A stretch of 64,000 nt of DNA from contig NC_072791.1 in NCBI RefSeq assembly GCF_028583425.1, positions 44,089,368-44,153,367 of the forward strand. The letters run 5' to 3'. Position numbers and translations under genes: made by a program. Origin of the DNA: Eublepharis macularius. Taxonomy: Eukaryota > Chordata > Lepidosauria > Squamata > Eublepharidae. A model generated the notes under the pieces. The model worked only from the letters and a program-made list of their open reading frames with translations, ran no database searches and had not been told where the DNA came from. This document shows positions 33,468 to 43,635 of this stretch, piece after piece. Numbering within the stretch: the stretch's first letter is position 1; each line of letters opens with the position of its first letter.

Positions 33468-34139
33468 CTGGAAACCATGCTCTGTTCATTCTTAAGGTTT
33501 CTTCTTTCCTGTTGAAGTTTTGCTTATGCTTGTGAATTTCAATGGCTTCCCTGTGCAGTCTGACAAAGTAGTTGGAAGTGTCCAGTATTTTGGTGTCCTG
33601 GAATAAGATATTGTGCCCTGTTTGAGTTAGGCTATGTTCAGCCACTGCTGATTTTTCAGGTTGTCCAAGTCTGCAGTGTCTTTCATGTTCTTTTATTCTT
33701 GTCTGGATGCTACGCTTTGTGGTCCCGATGTAAACTTGTCCATGGTTTCCAGTTCTGAAAAACACCAGGCTAACAAAACACTCTATACTTGACAATAGCC
33801 CTGCAGAGAAGATTAGCACATCAAGCACCAATCCGTATGCAAAAGAACCTCCTCAGGATACAGTGAAGCCTCCCGCCATTAGCATTCCACACCCTGGGAA
33901 ACTCTTACAGGATGACTCAGCTCAACCCCACCCCTCCTGAGTAGATATAAATGACCTGCCAACACCTTTTCCACACTGTGACACTGAGAGATCTCTGTCT
34001 TTTGGTGCTACACCTCTGAAGATGCCAGCCACAGCTGCTGGCGAAACGTCAGGAACTACAATGCCAAGACCACGGCAATACAGCCCGGAAAACCCACAAC
34101 AACCATCGTTCTCCAGCCGTGAAAGCCTTCGACAATACA
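33468..34139. mobile_element. Penelope-like element with inverted 5' part
   Basis: Bases 33468-33741 encode, on the minus strand, the GIY-YIG segment ('GQVYIGTTKRSIQTRIKEHE', 'LHREAIEIHKHKQNFNRKEE'). From 33741 the sequence continues on the plus strand with the next part of the same family ('NTRLTKHSI', 'TSSTNPYAKEPPQD') and the 3' tail. The words 'ctggaaaccatg' (33468-33479) and 'catggtttccag' (33741-33752) are inverses, so 12 bases are present on both sides of the switch. It is the same family as 11005 and is broken. Confidence 0.8.
34001..34069 (+). ncRNA. Type I hammerhead ribozyme in PLE 3' tail, copy 2
   Basis: CTGAAGA at 34016-34022, helix II GCCAGC (34024-34029) with GCTGGC (34037-34042), GAAA at 34043-34046, ACGT helix III, and predicted cleavage after C34050. 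The helix I pairs CCT/AGG and TTGG/CCAA are also kept. It is base-for-base the same core as at 12437-12471, though the two insertions are independent. Confidence 0.8.
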
Positions 34140-34383
34140 TCGAACATAACTGAACAACATTAATAAGTATAAATAAGTTTTAAATATATTCAAAAGCGTA
34201 AAGTGATTTTTTGCTGTGAATAAATACTTATAAATACCTAAACGTTTCAGTTATTATAAATAGAAGACAATAAATATAACAGTATTACAATACAAATCAC
34301 TGGTGGCCGAATTCAACAGTTAATTCACAGTCTTCTCTTATAAAAGCGTCCAGTAATCAATTTTGTTTTTCTCTTTCTTTCAG

Positions 34384-34428
34384 GTGGCAGAGTTTAAGAA
34401 GAATATTCAAGTGGAAACAATTCAACAG
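34384..34428 (+). other. Candidate 45-nt cassette exon
   Basis: A strong acceptor ('gtttttctctttctttcag', ending at 34383) and a near-perfect donor (CAG|gtaagt at 34429) bracket 45 bases, open in one frame as VAEFKKNIQVETIQQ. A second acceptor-like site ('ctgttttttcag') ends at about 34480. No homology is recognised, and the stretch lies close to PLE debris, so it may be a chance pair or an exonised repeat. Confidence 0.25.
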
Positions 34429-35644
34429 GTAAGTGTTCCAAATATACAGAAAATTAATCATTCAATCTCTGTTTTTTCAGGTGGAGCTGTAAAGATGGAG
34501 GAAGGACCCAAGGGGATTCTCCCTGCCCAACAAGTGGCTGGCTAAATATTCAGACTTGTTTCATAATCAGACACTTCAGCAGGGGCCAAATATATTGGTC
34601 AACTGGAGCCAACGAGAGTTCTAAAACTAAAATACCAAACTAAAACTAAAATACCAAAAGCACAAATTTATGAGAATTGTTCCGGTCTCCAAAGTTATCT
34701 AGCTTACCAAAGACTCTTAACAAACAAAGCTTGAGTGCATTCACTCAGCGCACCGCAAAGGATCGGCTGTATGCTAACACCACTCCCCACAGAAAGCAAT
34801 TTAAACAACACGCAGCAGCAAACAGCAAAAAATTAACAGAACAGATCCCAATATAAACATCAATAATAAAGTAATCTCACAAAAAGCATGTCATATTCAT
34901 TTCCTGGTTCAAACCATTTGGGGATAAGATCCTTAGGGAAAGAATCCAATAGACCTCCTTTGTAATAATTCACATTGCATTCTAGCTGGGGGGCCCTTAT
35001 TTGCCACATGCAGGACAGTAAATTGAAACTGTTTCTTTCTGATGTTGTTTGGCAAAGTGCTCAACTAAAGGGGCTTCCAGAACACAATTCCTAATCCTGG
35101 ATAAGTGTTCAAGTATCCGTGTCCAGACCAGACGGATGGTGTTACCAACATACAATTTATCACGATTACATATTATCAAATATACCGCACCCGCAGTTCA
35201 ACATTTGGAGAAATGATGTAATCTAATGGGTCCCAGTCGATTCGGTATCATCAGTGTATCACCAGTCTTGCCAATGGGCAAATCTTGCAATGACCACAGG
35301 TAGAATGTCCAACTGGTATAGTAGTCCTGTTGGATTATTTGTTCTGCAGGTGTGGTATATTTGATCATATGTAATTGTGATAAATTGTATGTTGGTAATG
35401 GTAACACCATCAGTCCGATGTTACCAACATATAATTTATTTCTACCCCACTTAGGGGTAGAAATAGCTGAACAATATTAATAAGTATAAATAAGTTTTAA
35501 ATATATTCAAAAGTGCTTTCAGATTTAACAGGGTAGACAGATTCCACAAACAATCTCTGGCTCCCCATTGTGATCTCAGGCACTAGGCAACAAGCTTTTC
35601 AGCTTCTGACCTCCCTTATCAAGCGAGCTTGCTGTCACTAGTTA

Positions 35645-35680
35645 CTAATTTCACCGTTTCAGTCTGACTTTTCAAGGCCA
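35645..35680 (-). ncRNA. Hammerhead-like relic in second PLE family
   Basis: The minus strand reads 'ccttgaaaagtcagactgaa' then 'acggtgaaat'. That is a CUGANGA-like word, a short GTC/GAC stem and a GAAAC box. It sits in the pseudo-LTR upstream of the minus-strand PLE, where such motifs are expected, but the core is too diverged for confidence. Confidence 0.3.
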
Positions 35681-35690
35681 AAATAATGTT

Positions 35691-36177
35691 TCTAAAGTTA
35701 CATGATGGACGTTGAAAGAGCGATCTTTGGAAGGAACAGACTTGCGGGATTGAGATGAGAATGGTCACAGCAGTGGAATAAGAGATGCATTAAGAATTTC
35801 CTTGTTGAAGCTCTTTTCGTTTGATCTCTTGTTACCCCGTGTAACACATGTCAGGAAGACGTGTATATCCTAGACTCGGGTTCATGTGAATGAAGCCCAT
35901 TTTCCAGTTTGGCCTAATCACACTAGGGTAGCATAAGGAAACTTGCTTTCAACTGCCTCTTGCTCCTGAGAGCAGCTGGTTTAGGTTTTTCACATGCCTG
36001 TGTGCCCACATGCCTGTGTGCCCAATCTAGGCAAATACCAACATCAACATTCATTAAAAAATCTTGGACCAGAAGAAGAAGAAAATGCGGTTCGTGATGC
36101 AATATTAGAAGTAGAACTGAGACCTTGAACAGGGTGAAATCAGTACTAGCTCACTCAAACTGTCTCAAAAATATCAA
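35691..36177. other. Anonymous stretch, no gene seen
   Basis: No frame, splice pair or repeat edge is supported. A duplicated 'cacatgcctgtgtgccca' lies at about 35991-36021. Confidence 0.4.
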
Positions 36178-36392
36178 GTCAGTGTGGCGTAATGGTTAGA
36201 ATGTTGGTTTATGATCTGGGAGGCCTAGGTGCACATCCCCACTTACTAAGAAACTCATTGTGTGACTGACTATCCACCCTTTCTCAGAATGACCTACCGC
36301 TCAGGATTGTTCTGAAGATAAAAGGGAGGTGGGAGGGAGTAACACTATGTCCCCTGAGGTCTTTGGAAGAAGAGTGCAATAGACGTGTACTG
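36178..36392 (+). mobile_element. Sauria-type SINE, diverged
   Basis: 'cagtgtggcgtaatggttag' is followed by a body with 'atgacctaccgctcaggatt' and 'gttctgaagataaaagggag'. It is the same plan as 7808 with many substitutions. Confidence 0.6.
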
Positions 36393-36551
36393 GATAGATG
36401 ATAATACTCAACATTATAGCGCCCACCTTAATATATGACTATTCCAAGTGCCCACACACAGTGCAACATTCCTCAGTCAGTGCTCTGAGTCCCAGCAGTG
36501 GTCCTAAGCATCTAAGCAGCCCCAAGTATGTGCTGTCACAGTCCAAGATGG

Positions 36552-36660
36552 CAACTAGTGTTGCCAACCTTCAGGTGGTGGCTAGAGATCTTTTGGAATT
36601 ATGACTGATCTGCAGGGCACAGTGATCAGTTCCCTTGGAGAAAATGGCTGTTTTGATGTT
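36552..36660. repeat. Fold-back repeat, family B, half copy
   Basis: 'agtgttgccaaccttcaggt' to 'gagaaaatggctgttttgat'. It shares 'aggtggtggctagagatct' with the copy at 37268, closer than with any other copy in the window. Confidence 0.55.
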
Positions 36661-37267
36661 TAGCATTACGCTGGTTGGATGTGTTGAGCCCATGTATGAA
36701 ACGACCTAAGTTTGCCGGCTCCTCGCTGGGCCAGAGGGGGCCTGTGTGCCCCCTTTGTATATGATGATCCAATCTGGAATAAGAATGCAACAACATTAGT
36801 TTCACAATTGAACTCTGTTTGCATGGGGCTTACCTGTCTGTTTTCCACCAACAGCATCTGTCCCTTCAAGTGCTTCATCCTGGCGTCTCTGCAAAAGAAA
36901 GAAGAGGTTTCTTTGTATTTATGTTCAGAGACTTTGAATAGTGGCCACATATACCGTGTATTCATGTATATTTATTGTACTCATTGGATTATATTTATTG
37001 TATTTATTGATGCAACGATATGTATAGGTACATTGATGGCTTCATAGGATTCTCTGTATTGTGTTTATAGGAAATATTTGCATGAAACCTTTTTAGGTGA
37101 TTTCAAGATGGGTTATTTATCTGATGCACTATAAACTGTATAAATATCCTATGATTTTCTCTTTAAGTGAGATTATTGTTCCTTGCTCATTCACTGTACC
37201 TCTGGTTGGTTGGGCATATGCCCGGTTTTGTTTTGTTTCCGGTCTTTTCTTGCCTCTCCTTGTTTGT
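36661..37267. other. 600-bp spacer between two like repeats
   Basis: AT-rich sequence with a 111-codon plus frame (36712-37047) and several 'ttattgtattt' words. No domain or element is recognised. It lies between two closely related family B copies, so it may be a segment inserted into or duplicated with one. Confidence 0.35.
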
Positions 37268-37490
37268 ATGAACCTTCAGGTGGTGGCTAGAGATCTCTTG
37301 GAATTATGACTGTCCTACATCTCTTGGAATTACGACTGATCTCCAGGGCCAAGAGATCAGTTCTCCTGGAGAAAATGGTTGTCTTTGGCATTATAACCCA
37401 CTGAGGTCCCTCACCTCCCCAAAACACACTTTCTCCAGGCTCCACCCCCCAAATCTGCAAGAATTTCTCAGCCTGGAGCTGGCAACCCTA
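37268..37490. repeat. Fold-back repeat, family B
   Basis: It opens 'gaaccttcaggtggtggcta' and closes 'gagctggcaaccctaa'. An internal duplication of 'atctcttggaatta(t/c)gactg' is visible at about 37291-37332. Confidence 0.6.
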
Positions 37491-37491
37491 A

Positions 37492-37660
37492 TATCAACAC
37501 AAGTAGTAATCCAAGCAAAACCTAGAGCACCCCCAACTCAGAGACATCACTTCCAGTTATGCAGCTGGAAGTGACATTGCAGCCTCATGGCACTGCGATT
37601 TTGGTAAGTCTCTGCCCTCCCTCATTCTGCTGGGGGTTGCCAGCTGAGGACTGACGGACT
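37492..37660. repeat. Fold-back repeat, family A, partial
   Basis: It contains 'agacatcacttccagttatg' followed by 'cagctggaagtgacattgca', a broken palindrome of the ETS/CRE-like type, and 'ctgggggttgccagctgagg' near the end. Confidence 0.45.
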
Positions 37661-38070
37661 ACTGTAGTTTTGTGCCAGGCAATTCTATCATCCAAATTAG
37701 CGGAGTTTGGATGAAGATCCTTTCTCTAATTAAAGTTCTTTTAAGGCATGGATGGCAACCACATTCTTTGCATACAGTGAATAAATCAAAGTGTTGCCTT
37801 CTGTAAACTCTTAGAGCTGAAACAGACGTTACAATTTACACGTGTTCTCCACACGATTGAACTTACACGTGTTCCCTGCTGGATTTGCTGTTCACTCACT
37901 GTTCACTTGTTGCCGCAGTCTTCCTTCCACGTGTTAGATAAGAAAGAAGATCTTCATTTTAGAGATATAGAAGCTGAGTTCACAGGCTGTACATCTGGAA
38001 TTTAATAAGTCCAAAGAATGTATGTATTGTGTCTTGCCTTCGAGAACAAGTGTTGTGTAGTTATACTAGC
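37661..38070. other. Anonymous stretch with three CACGTG words
   Basis: CACGTG occurs at 37839, 37866 and 37928, each inside 'acacgtgtt' or 'ccacgtgtt'. No gene, promoter element or conserved spacing is visible that would support a function. Confidence 0.35.
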
Positions 38071-38222
38071 CATGAAGCTTGCTGGGTAACCCTGGGCCAG
38101 TCTTTTTTTTTTCTGACTAACCTACCTCACAGGGTAGTTGCGAGGATAAAAATATAGGATGGAAAACCCATGTGATCTGCCTTTCTTTCTTTGAAGGAAG
38201 GTTGGGATCAAAATGTGATAGA
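38071..38222 (+). mobile_element. Sauria-type SINE, 5'-truncated
   Basis: 'gctgggtaaccctgggccag' and 'taacctacctcacagggtag' with 'ttgcgaggataaaa' match the SINE body. The tRNA-like head is absent. Confidence 0.6.
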
Positions 38223-38569
38223 TGGCTTAGCAAAAGGATGCTTCACTGCAAAATAGAATTTTGATAAAGGCCAAGGTTTGTGTTGAGACCTTTGGATTGC
38301 ATTACAACCAAAGTAGTGTTTCTTAGCACATCTTCTCTATCTCTTTCTTGTTTGTTCTTGCCAAGAAAGGCCTATAAGGAGAGCCTGCAGTTTTCACTTT
38401 TTCACATGATGAGTTGTTAAAAATCACTCAATGAGTAATTGAATTAATGGGAAATTTGGATCTCAGTATCCAAGATCAAAAGCCGCAATTTAAAGTTGAT
38501 TCACACTTGACAAACAGGTTAAAGCTGTTGCTAGTTTTCTGTCATCTTCATATTATTTAGAAACTCTTT
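38223..38569. other. Anonymous stretch, no gene seen
   Basis: No exon, RNA or repeat edge is supported. Confidence 0.45.
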
Positions 38570-39290
38570 TCTAGATTCAGCTGAGCTAGCAACTGTCATC
38601 CGTGCTTCTGTAACTTCTAAACTAGATGATTGCAACACACTGTAAACGGGGTTACCCTTGAAGATGACTCAGAGTCTCTCTACACAAGATATCTTACATG
38701 GGGACGCTCAAGTGACTTACTTTCTGTGTGGTCTTACATTCAAGTGTACTCTGTCTCCCTAACAGTGCAGGTATATCCACAATGGGAGAAGAAGTGTAAG
38801 ATCTTTCACTTGAGCATCCCCATGTAAGATGTCTTGTGTGGAGAGACTCTCAGAGGCATCATTTAGTACAGAATATGATGGCCCAGTTGTTAATGGGGAC
38901 TAGCCACTGTGTTCAGCTCATGTTATGCTAATACTGAAATGACTGGCTGACTATTTGGTTCTGAGCCCAGTTCACGATGCTGGTACTTACTTTTAAAACC
39001 TTTTATGTCTAGGGTCCACACATCTAAAGGACTACTTCTCTGGATATGAAGCCATGCACCAGCTCCAGTCAGCTCAGCAATCCCTTCTGTCACAACCCTT
39101 ATTGCAAGATGATGTTCACTTGTAAGCAGTTGGCCTGGCCTCCGCCATTTTAATAGCAGTTTTATATATATAGCTGCTGGAGATATTAAAAAGGTCCAGG
39201 CCTCTGGAGTTAGAATGGCTGCTGTGTGGCCACCAGAGAGCCTCCAGCAGTTGCTAAATCCTGCCTGGGAGAACATGGCATGTATGGAAT
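38570..39290 (+). mobile_element. L2/CR1-clade LINE fragment interrupted by a MITE
   Basis: The upstream part encodes a decayed 'LATVIRASVTSKLDDCNTL', the segment also seen at 10885. After the MITE (38673-38848) the sequence goes on with degenerate C-terminal coding ('GSEPSSRCWYLLLKPFM'-like, then 'HTSKGLLLWI'). Multiple frame breaks mark it as old. Confidence 0.55.
38673..38848. mobile_element. 176-bp TIR element, TSD CTCAG
   Basis: Arms 'agtctctctacacaagatat' and 'gatgtcttgtgtggagagact' are inverse apart from single mismatches, and 'catggggacgctcaagtga' faces 'cacttgagcatccccatg'. CTCAG flanks both ends (38668-38672, 38849-38853). If the outer G belongs to the element, the duplication is TCA, a 3-bp type like that of PIF/Harbinger elements. 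Confidence 0.75.
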
Positions 39291-39699
39291 GCTGCACAGG
39301 AATGCAGAGTGATTGAGAAGTGATTGGATTTACTATCCCTCCAGCCCCAAAGGTGCCCAGTGCAACAAAGGTCTTGCGGAGTCATCCCCACTTAGCACAT
39401 TCCATTCCCTTCTTCTGTGATGAGATCTCCTGTCCATGATTGAGGAGCCAGTCAAATGGCATTCATAAGTATATACAGTTGTTCCTGGGACAGTGCATTC
39501 CCCACCTAAAGTCATCAACTTAGCTCTGGTGGACTTCATCAGCAAACTATCCTCTTTGTGCAGTGCTAGAACTAGTTTTACATTTGTATTCACACACTCC
39601 TGCAGCTACCCATCAAGGCAATCAAATCCTTTGTTAAACCCAGGAACTGACCATTGGAGTCCTTGTTTGGGCTGCTAGGTGGGTTCTCCCACCTCAGGG

Positions 39700-39987
39700 C
39701 ACATTTTACCTATAAAGGTAGGCCCTGGCCTCATTCAAATCGTGCTAGCTTCCAGGATGCTGCTCCCTTAGGGTCTTTTCCCTAAGCCTCTTTTCCTTCA
39801 TACACACTTACCGGATCCACAAGCGCTGTTCCTTTGAGGTTTGCTCTGAGCCTCTTGCTCTCTTGGCTGAGGACGCTGGATGTTTGAAGCTACTCTCTCT
39901 CTTCACCGCGGACTGGACTACTCTTCAGGATAGGTAGGTATACTTGCTCCCTCTCTCTATTTCCAATCTCTGGCTAAGTTTCCTAGG

Positions 39988-40025
<38 letters not shown>

Positions 40026-40110
40026 AACCATTTTCAAGTAACTTTGTGTGCGTATATTAGTTTTTCCTTTTTAAATAAAATTATTCTTTGACCTTAAAAA
40101 CACCAGCCTC
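39700..40110 (+). mobile_element. Possible LTR relic
   Basis: A TATA-like 'cctataaaggtaggccctgg' near 39711 is followed, ~360 bases on, by 'ttaaataaaattattctttg'. That spacing and order would fit an LTR promoter and polyadenylation region. No termini or target duplication were found, so the limits are open. Fossil if real. Confidence 0.3.
39992..40022 (+). repeat. (GT)n microsatellite, ~15 units
   Basis: An uninterrupted alternating GT run of about 31 bases. Confidence 0.95.
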
Positions 40111-40249
40111 GTCTGCTACCTTGGGGAGGGGACCTGGTAGAAATTGGTGGAGATTTCCCACTTGTTACCCTTCTTGCATAGCCATTCTCCTTGCTTGCTA
40201 ATTCCCCCAGAAATTATTTTATCACAAGGAGACCAATTCCAGTAACACA

Positions 40250-40870
40250 CTGGGTGACATGGTTGCCAGATTCCCTATGGCAATTGGTGGTGATGGGGAC
40301 TTATGGGTTTGAGGAGAGTGGCTCACCAATGATGTCATTGGCGATGTGCTGACATCACTGCTTGTGTGCCTGGAAGTGACATCAGCACATTGCTGGGGGA
40401 CACTGGGGACATGCTGGTATTCAGGCAAGGCGCTATAGACAGCATGTTCAAAGCTGCCTGTCCACCCCACAGTTTCTTGCTATTTCTCCTACTCTGGTCA
40501 GCTCAGCTGAGTAGTGGTGGGAAGTGCCATCTGGCACTGGGGGATCTACTACCAGGAGAATGTTGAGGCTGCTACTGCAGGTAGGATTACCTGGTTCTTA
40601 TATCCTCCCGGCAGGGGTGGGGTGGGGACCTGGCACTTACCTCACACTCAGTGGATGTTGCTTTTCACATGTGCACAAAGCATTGCTTCATGCGTTGCGC
40701 CCCACTGGGAGCACACTCAGTTGCCGCTTTCCCAGGTTGCCTGCCAGTGGCATGTGATCTCCAGGGGGCTTTCCATCTCCTGCCGATTGCTAGTGATTGG
40801 CAGGCAACAGGGCAAACCCCTGGGAGACTGATCATCACTAGTGGACAACTGGGAAGCCTAACTGCAGAAG
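40250..40870. repeat. Fold-back repeat, family A-like
   Basis: 'atggttgccagattccctat' near the start and 'ggacaactgggaagcctaac' near the end. Inside are 'caatgatgtcattggcgatg', 'cctggaagtgacatcagcac' and 'ggggtggggacctggcactt'. The block 'gcattg/ctgggggaca...ctggtattc...ctatag' is shared with 55745-55945. Confidence 0.5.
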
Positions 40871-43122
40871 GTGGAGCCAACTACAAAATGGCTACCACAG
40901 GAAATAGAGCCCGCTACAAAATGTCAGGGAGCGAGGTTATACATAGCTTTAAGTAACTCTTCAATATTTCAGACAGAAACTCTGTTTAACAGGATGTCTT
41001 TAAAAACAACATTTAAAATATTTTCTTGCATACACCCACAGCAACACAGTGAAGATCCTTATGCTGTGGTGACAGTTGTTGCTGGAGTTTTAAAAACTCT
41101 TCACATTTAATGAGATTTCCAAATACCCTGTGAGCAAAAGCCCCACCTGGCTTCACTTACTTTGTAAAAATATTTGTCAGGCCACCATGAAAGGTGTTGG
41201 TGGACTCCTGGTATAAGATTAAATTTTGGGGACCCCTGGTATGAAAGTAAACAAAGACAAAAATAAAAACAACCGACTGGGCTCTCCTAGCTATGACGAG
41301 AGATCTTTGAGAACACCATTCCACAGAGCTTCCTTCAGCACCACCCAAAAACGGCCTTTGTCTTCGCCTTGTGCTGTTCCAAACCCGTCATTGCGACAGC
41401 CAAAATCTGCCCAGATATCTGATCCCTTCAGCAGTTGCATTTGGGGCAGCTAGGGAGGGCCGTGTTCTCCTGTTTCACTGTTTTGGATCTTGTGATAAAC
41501 AACAGGCCCTTGAGCAAGGAGGAGGAAGGGGGACAGAAACATTTTCCTGCAGCTTAAAGGAAAGAATTAGAAGTCAGCTTGGAAGTGGCACAAGTATGTT
41601 CCACTTAATGGAAAAGGACATGAAAGGTTTGAATATCTGAGCCGTGGCTCTGTTTATGTCTGTCTCCAGTCTTCCCAGACAGAAGTGTGCTTCTCCTCTC
41701 CTGCAGTGTTAAAACAATGGAGCGTGAGGGATTGTCGATCCCGTAGAGGATTGTGGCGTGTGTGGCTGTAGGCCTGCTACTTGGTCAAAGGAAGGGAGTC
41801 GTCGTGTTCAAGCCTAGACTTGTAGATCACACTCCTTCTTGTGGGCAGACGGGGTGGGGTGGGGGAGGACTCAGGTTCTTTCTTTGGCACACAAGCTGTC
41901 TGGCTGGATTTCCAGAGGCTTAAAAAAACTTTTTCTAAGAGAGCAAAGGTTGACTGAGGTGTGTGTGGGTTGGGGGAGGGGGGAGCTTTTTTCTTTGACA
42001 GCCCACTCCTGGCTTACTGCTATAATGATATTTGTGAGGACAGAGTGCTCTCTGGTGGCTGTAATGCTACTCAAAAACCTTATTTCAGTCTTGCTTGTCG
42101 CTGGAAGTAAGTGAAATGCCTGGAGTTGCCAGGCCTCATAGCTTGACCTGAACTTTCAGGATTTTAGCTTAGTTATCAGGGCCAAACTTTATGCATTGTT
42201 GGCGATCTGTCAATTAGGTTTTGCATTATCTTTAACTAGCCCTGTGGAACTCAAACGGAAGCCCTTGTGAAATTTAGTGCTAATGGATGTAGTGATGGCT
42301 GTGCTGTGAGCACAGATAGATTTACAAGGAGATTAGACAGATTCATGGAGGAGCAGTCTATGAATGTTTACCATGAAGCGGCTTGCTCATGGAATTGTTT
42401 TTTAAATTGGGTGATCTCTGCATAGCTGCTAAAATGGCAAACATTTGTCTTTGTAGACAGTGTCCTTCTGCACTACCCTCTCTTCCCCATTTGCATGAGA
42501 GTAGTTAAAAATCTCCCCTTATTTTCAAGGAGTCGTCATTGGCTGTGCCCTTGAACTGTTTCTTCCAGCTTATCAGTGGTGTGTTCTCAGATGGAAGAGA
42601 CATCTGGAGTATGAAAACATCCACAATCCATTCCCGGAAGGCAGGAAAAGACGCATATAAAGAAATGGGTAAGGAGCACAGACACAAACAGACACACCAA
42701 CAACGTTTTGGGGGATCTAGAAATGGGTATTGCCACAGATATATTTCTGTTTCTCTTGCATTTAGGGAGCAAGGCTAAGCAGGTCTACTCAGTATTAAAT
42801 CTCACTGAATTCAATATGACTTGCTCACAGGTAAATCTGCACAGGATTGTAGTCCTAGTAGCTGTAGCAATTTTTAAAAAATACTTTAAAAAGTTATCAC
42901 TGATCTCCTGAGATCCTCAGCTTTACTCTATTTTCTAGCCCTCATGTCATGGAGAAAGCCTTTTAGTGAGCAGTCAAGACTGGCAGTTGAAGCAGCTTGG
43001 TGCTGCTGCCAAATTCCCCCAAAGTTGAACCGGCTCTCAACCCTGCTCTGTACCTCTCTGTTCTTACTGTTTGGCCAATACATAGCAATGAAGTTCTGAA
43101 AAGTTCCATATTTCAATACTCC
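40871..43122. other. Anonymous 2.2-kb stretch, no gene seen
   Basis: Open frames of up to 91 codons without domain or splice support. A piece at about 42310-42370 ('gattagacagattcatggag') looks repeat-like but is not assigned. Confidence 0.45.
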
Positions 43123-43130
43123 CTGGGATG

Positions 43131-43295
43131 CAGGGCTTTTTTTCAGGGGGAACGCAGGGGAACGGAGTCCCAGCACCTCTTGAAAATACTTGGCAATAGT
43201 GCTTGAAAATAATATGATTTCAAAGAATCTCATGTCTTCTTCCTCATTTCCCTCTTGAGAGTTCCACCACCTGTTTTCCCAGAAAAAAACCCCTG
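43131..43295. mobile_element. hAT-type MITE, copy 2, perfect 8-bp TSD
   Basis: It begins 'cagggctttttttcaggggg' and ends 'ttcccagaaaaaaacccctg'. It is flanked by the identical octamer 'ctgggatg' (43123-43130 and 43296-43303). The 8-bp duplication and CAGGG termini fit the hAT superfamily. The middle differs from the other copies. Confidence 0.85.
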
Positions 43296-43361
43296 CTGGG
43301 ATGCAAATGGAGTGAAAAGCCTCCCATTCTGGAAAACACACTAAAAAATACACAAAATGAG

Positions 43362-43635
43362 TAAGGTAAAGGTAAAGGTGCAAGCACTGAGTCATTACTG
43401 ACCCATGGGGGGGGACATCGCATCATGACGTTTTCTTGGCAGACTTTTTATGAGGTGGTTTGCCATTGCCCTTCCCAGTCATCTACACTTTACCCCCAGG
43501 AAACTGGGTACTCATTTTACCAACCTCGGATGGATGGAAGACTAAGTCAACCTTGAGCCGGCTATCTGAACCCGGCTTCCACCAGGATTGAACTCAGGTC
43601 GTATAAGCAGAGCTTGGACTGCAGAACAGCAGCTT
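43362..43635. mobile_element. SINE-like dispersed repeat
   Basis: 'gtaaaggtaaaggtgcaagc' followed by 'tggtttgccattgcccttcc', 'cccaggaaactgggtactca' and 'gaactcaggtcgtataagca' resembles a widespread squamate SINE whose ends carry tRNA-like words. The exact family is not claimed. Confidence 0.5.

Larger units (their letters stand above)
34148..35690 (-). mobile_element. Penelope-like element, second family, flanked by direct repeats
   Basis: On the minus strand, about 35178-34997 encodes a GIY-YIG segment ('DKLYVGNTIRLVWTRILEH', 'EAPLVEHFAKQH'). Another frame at about 34960-34890 gives 'LSPNGLNQEMNMTCFL', the usual end of PLE proteins. The word 'aataagtataaataagtttt' with flanking bases occurs at about 34148-34195 and again, directly repeated, at 35463-35514. 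That is the pattern of truncated pseudo-LTRs. Most of the RT is absent and the frame is broken several times. Confidence 0.7.
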
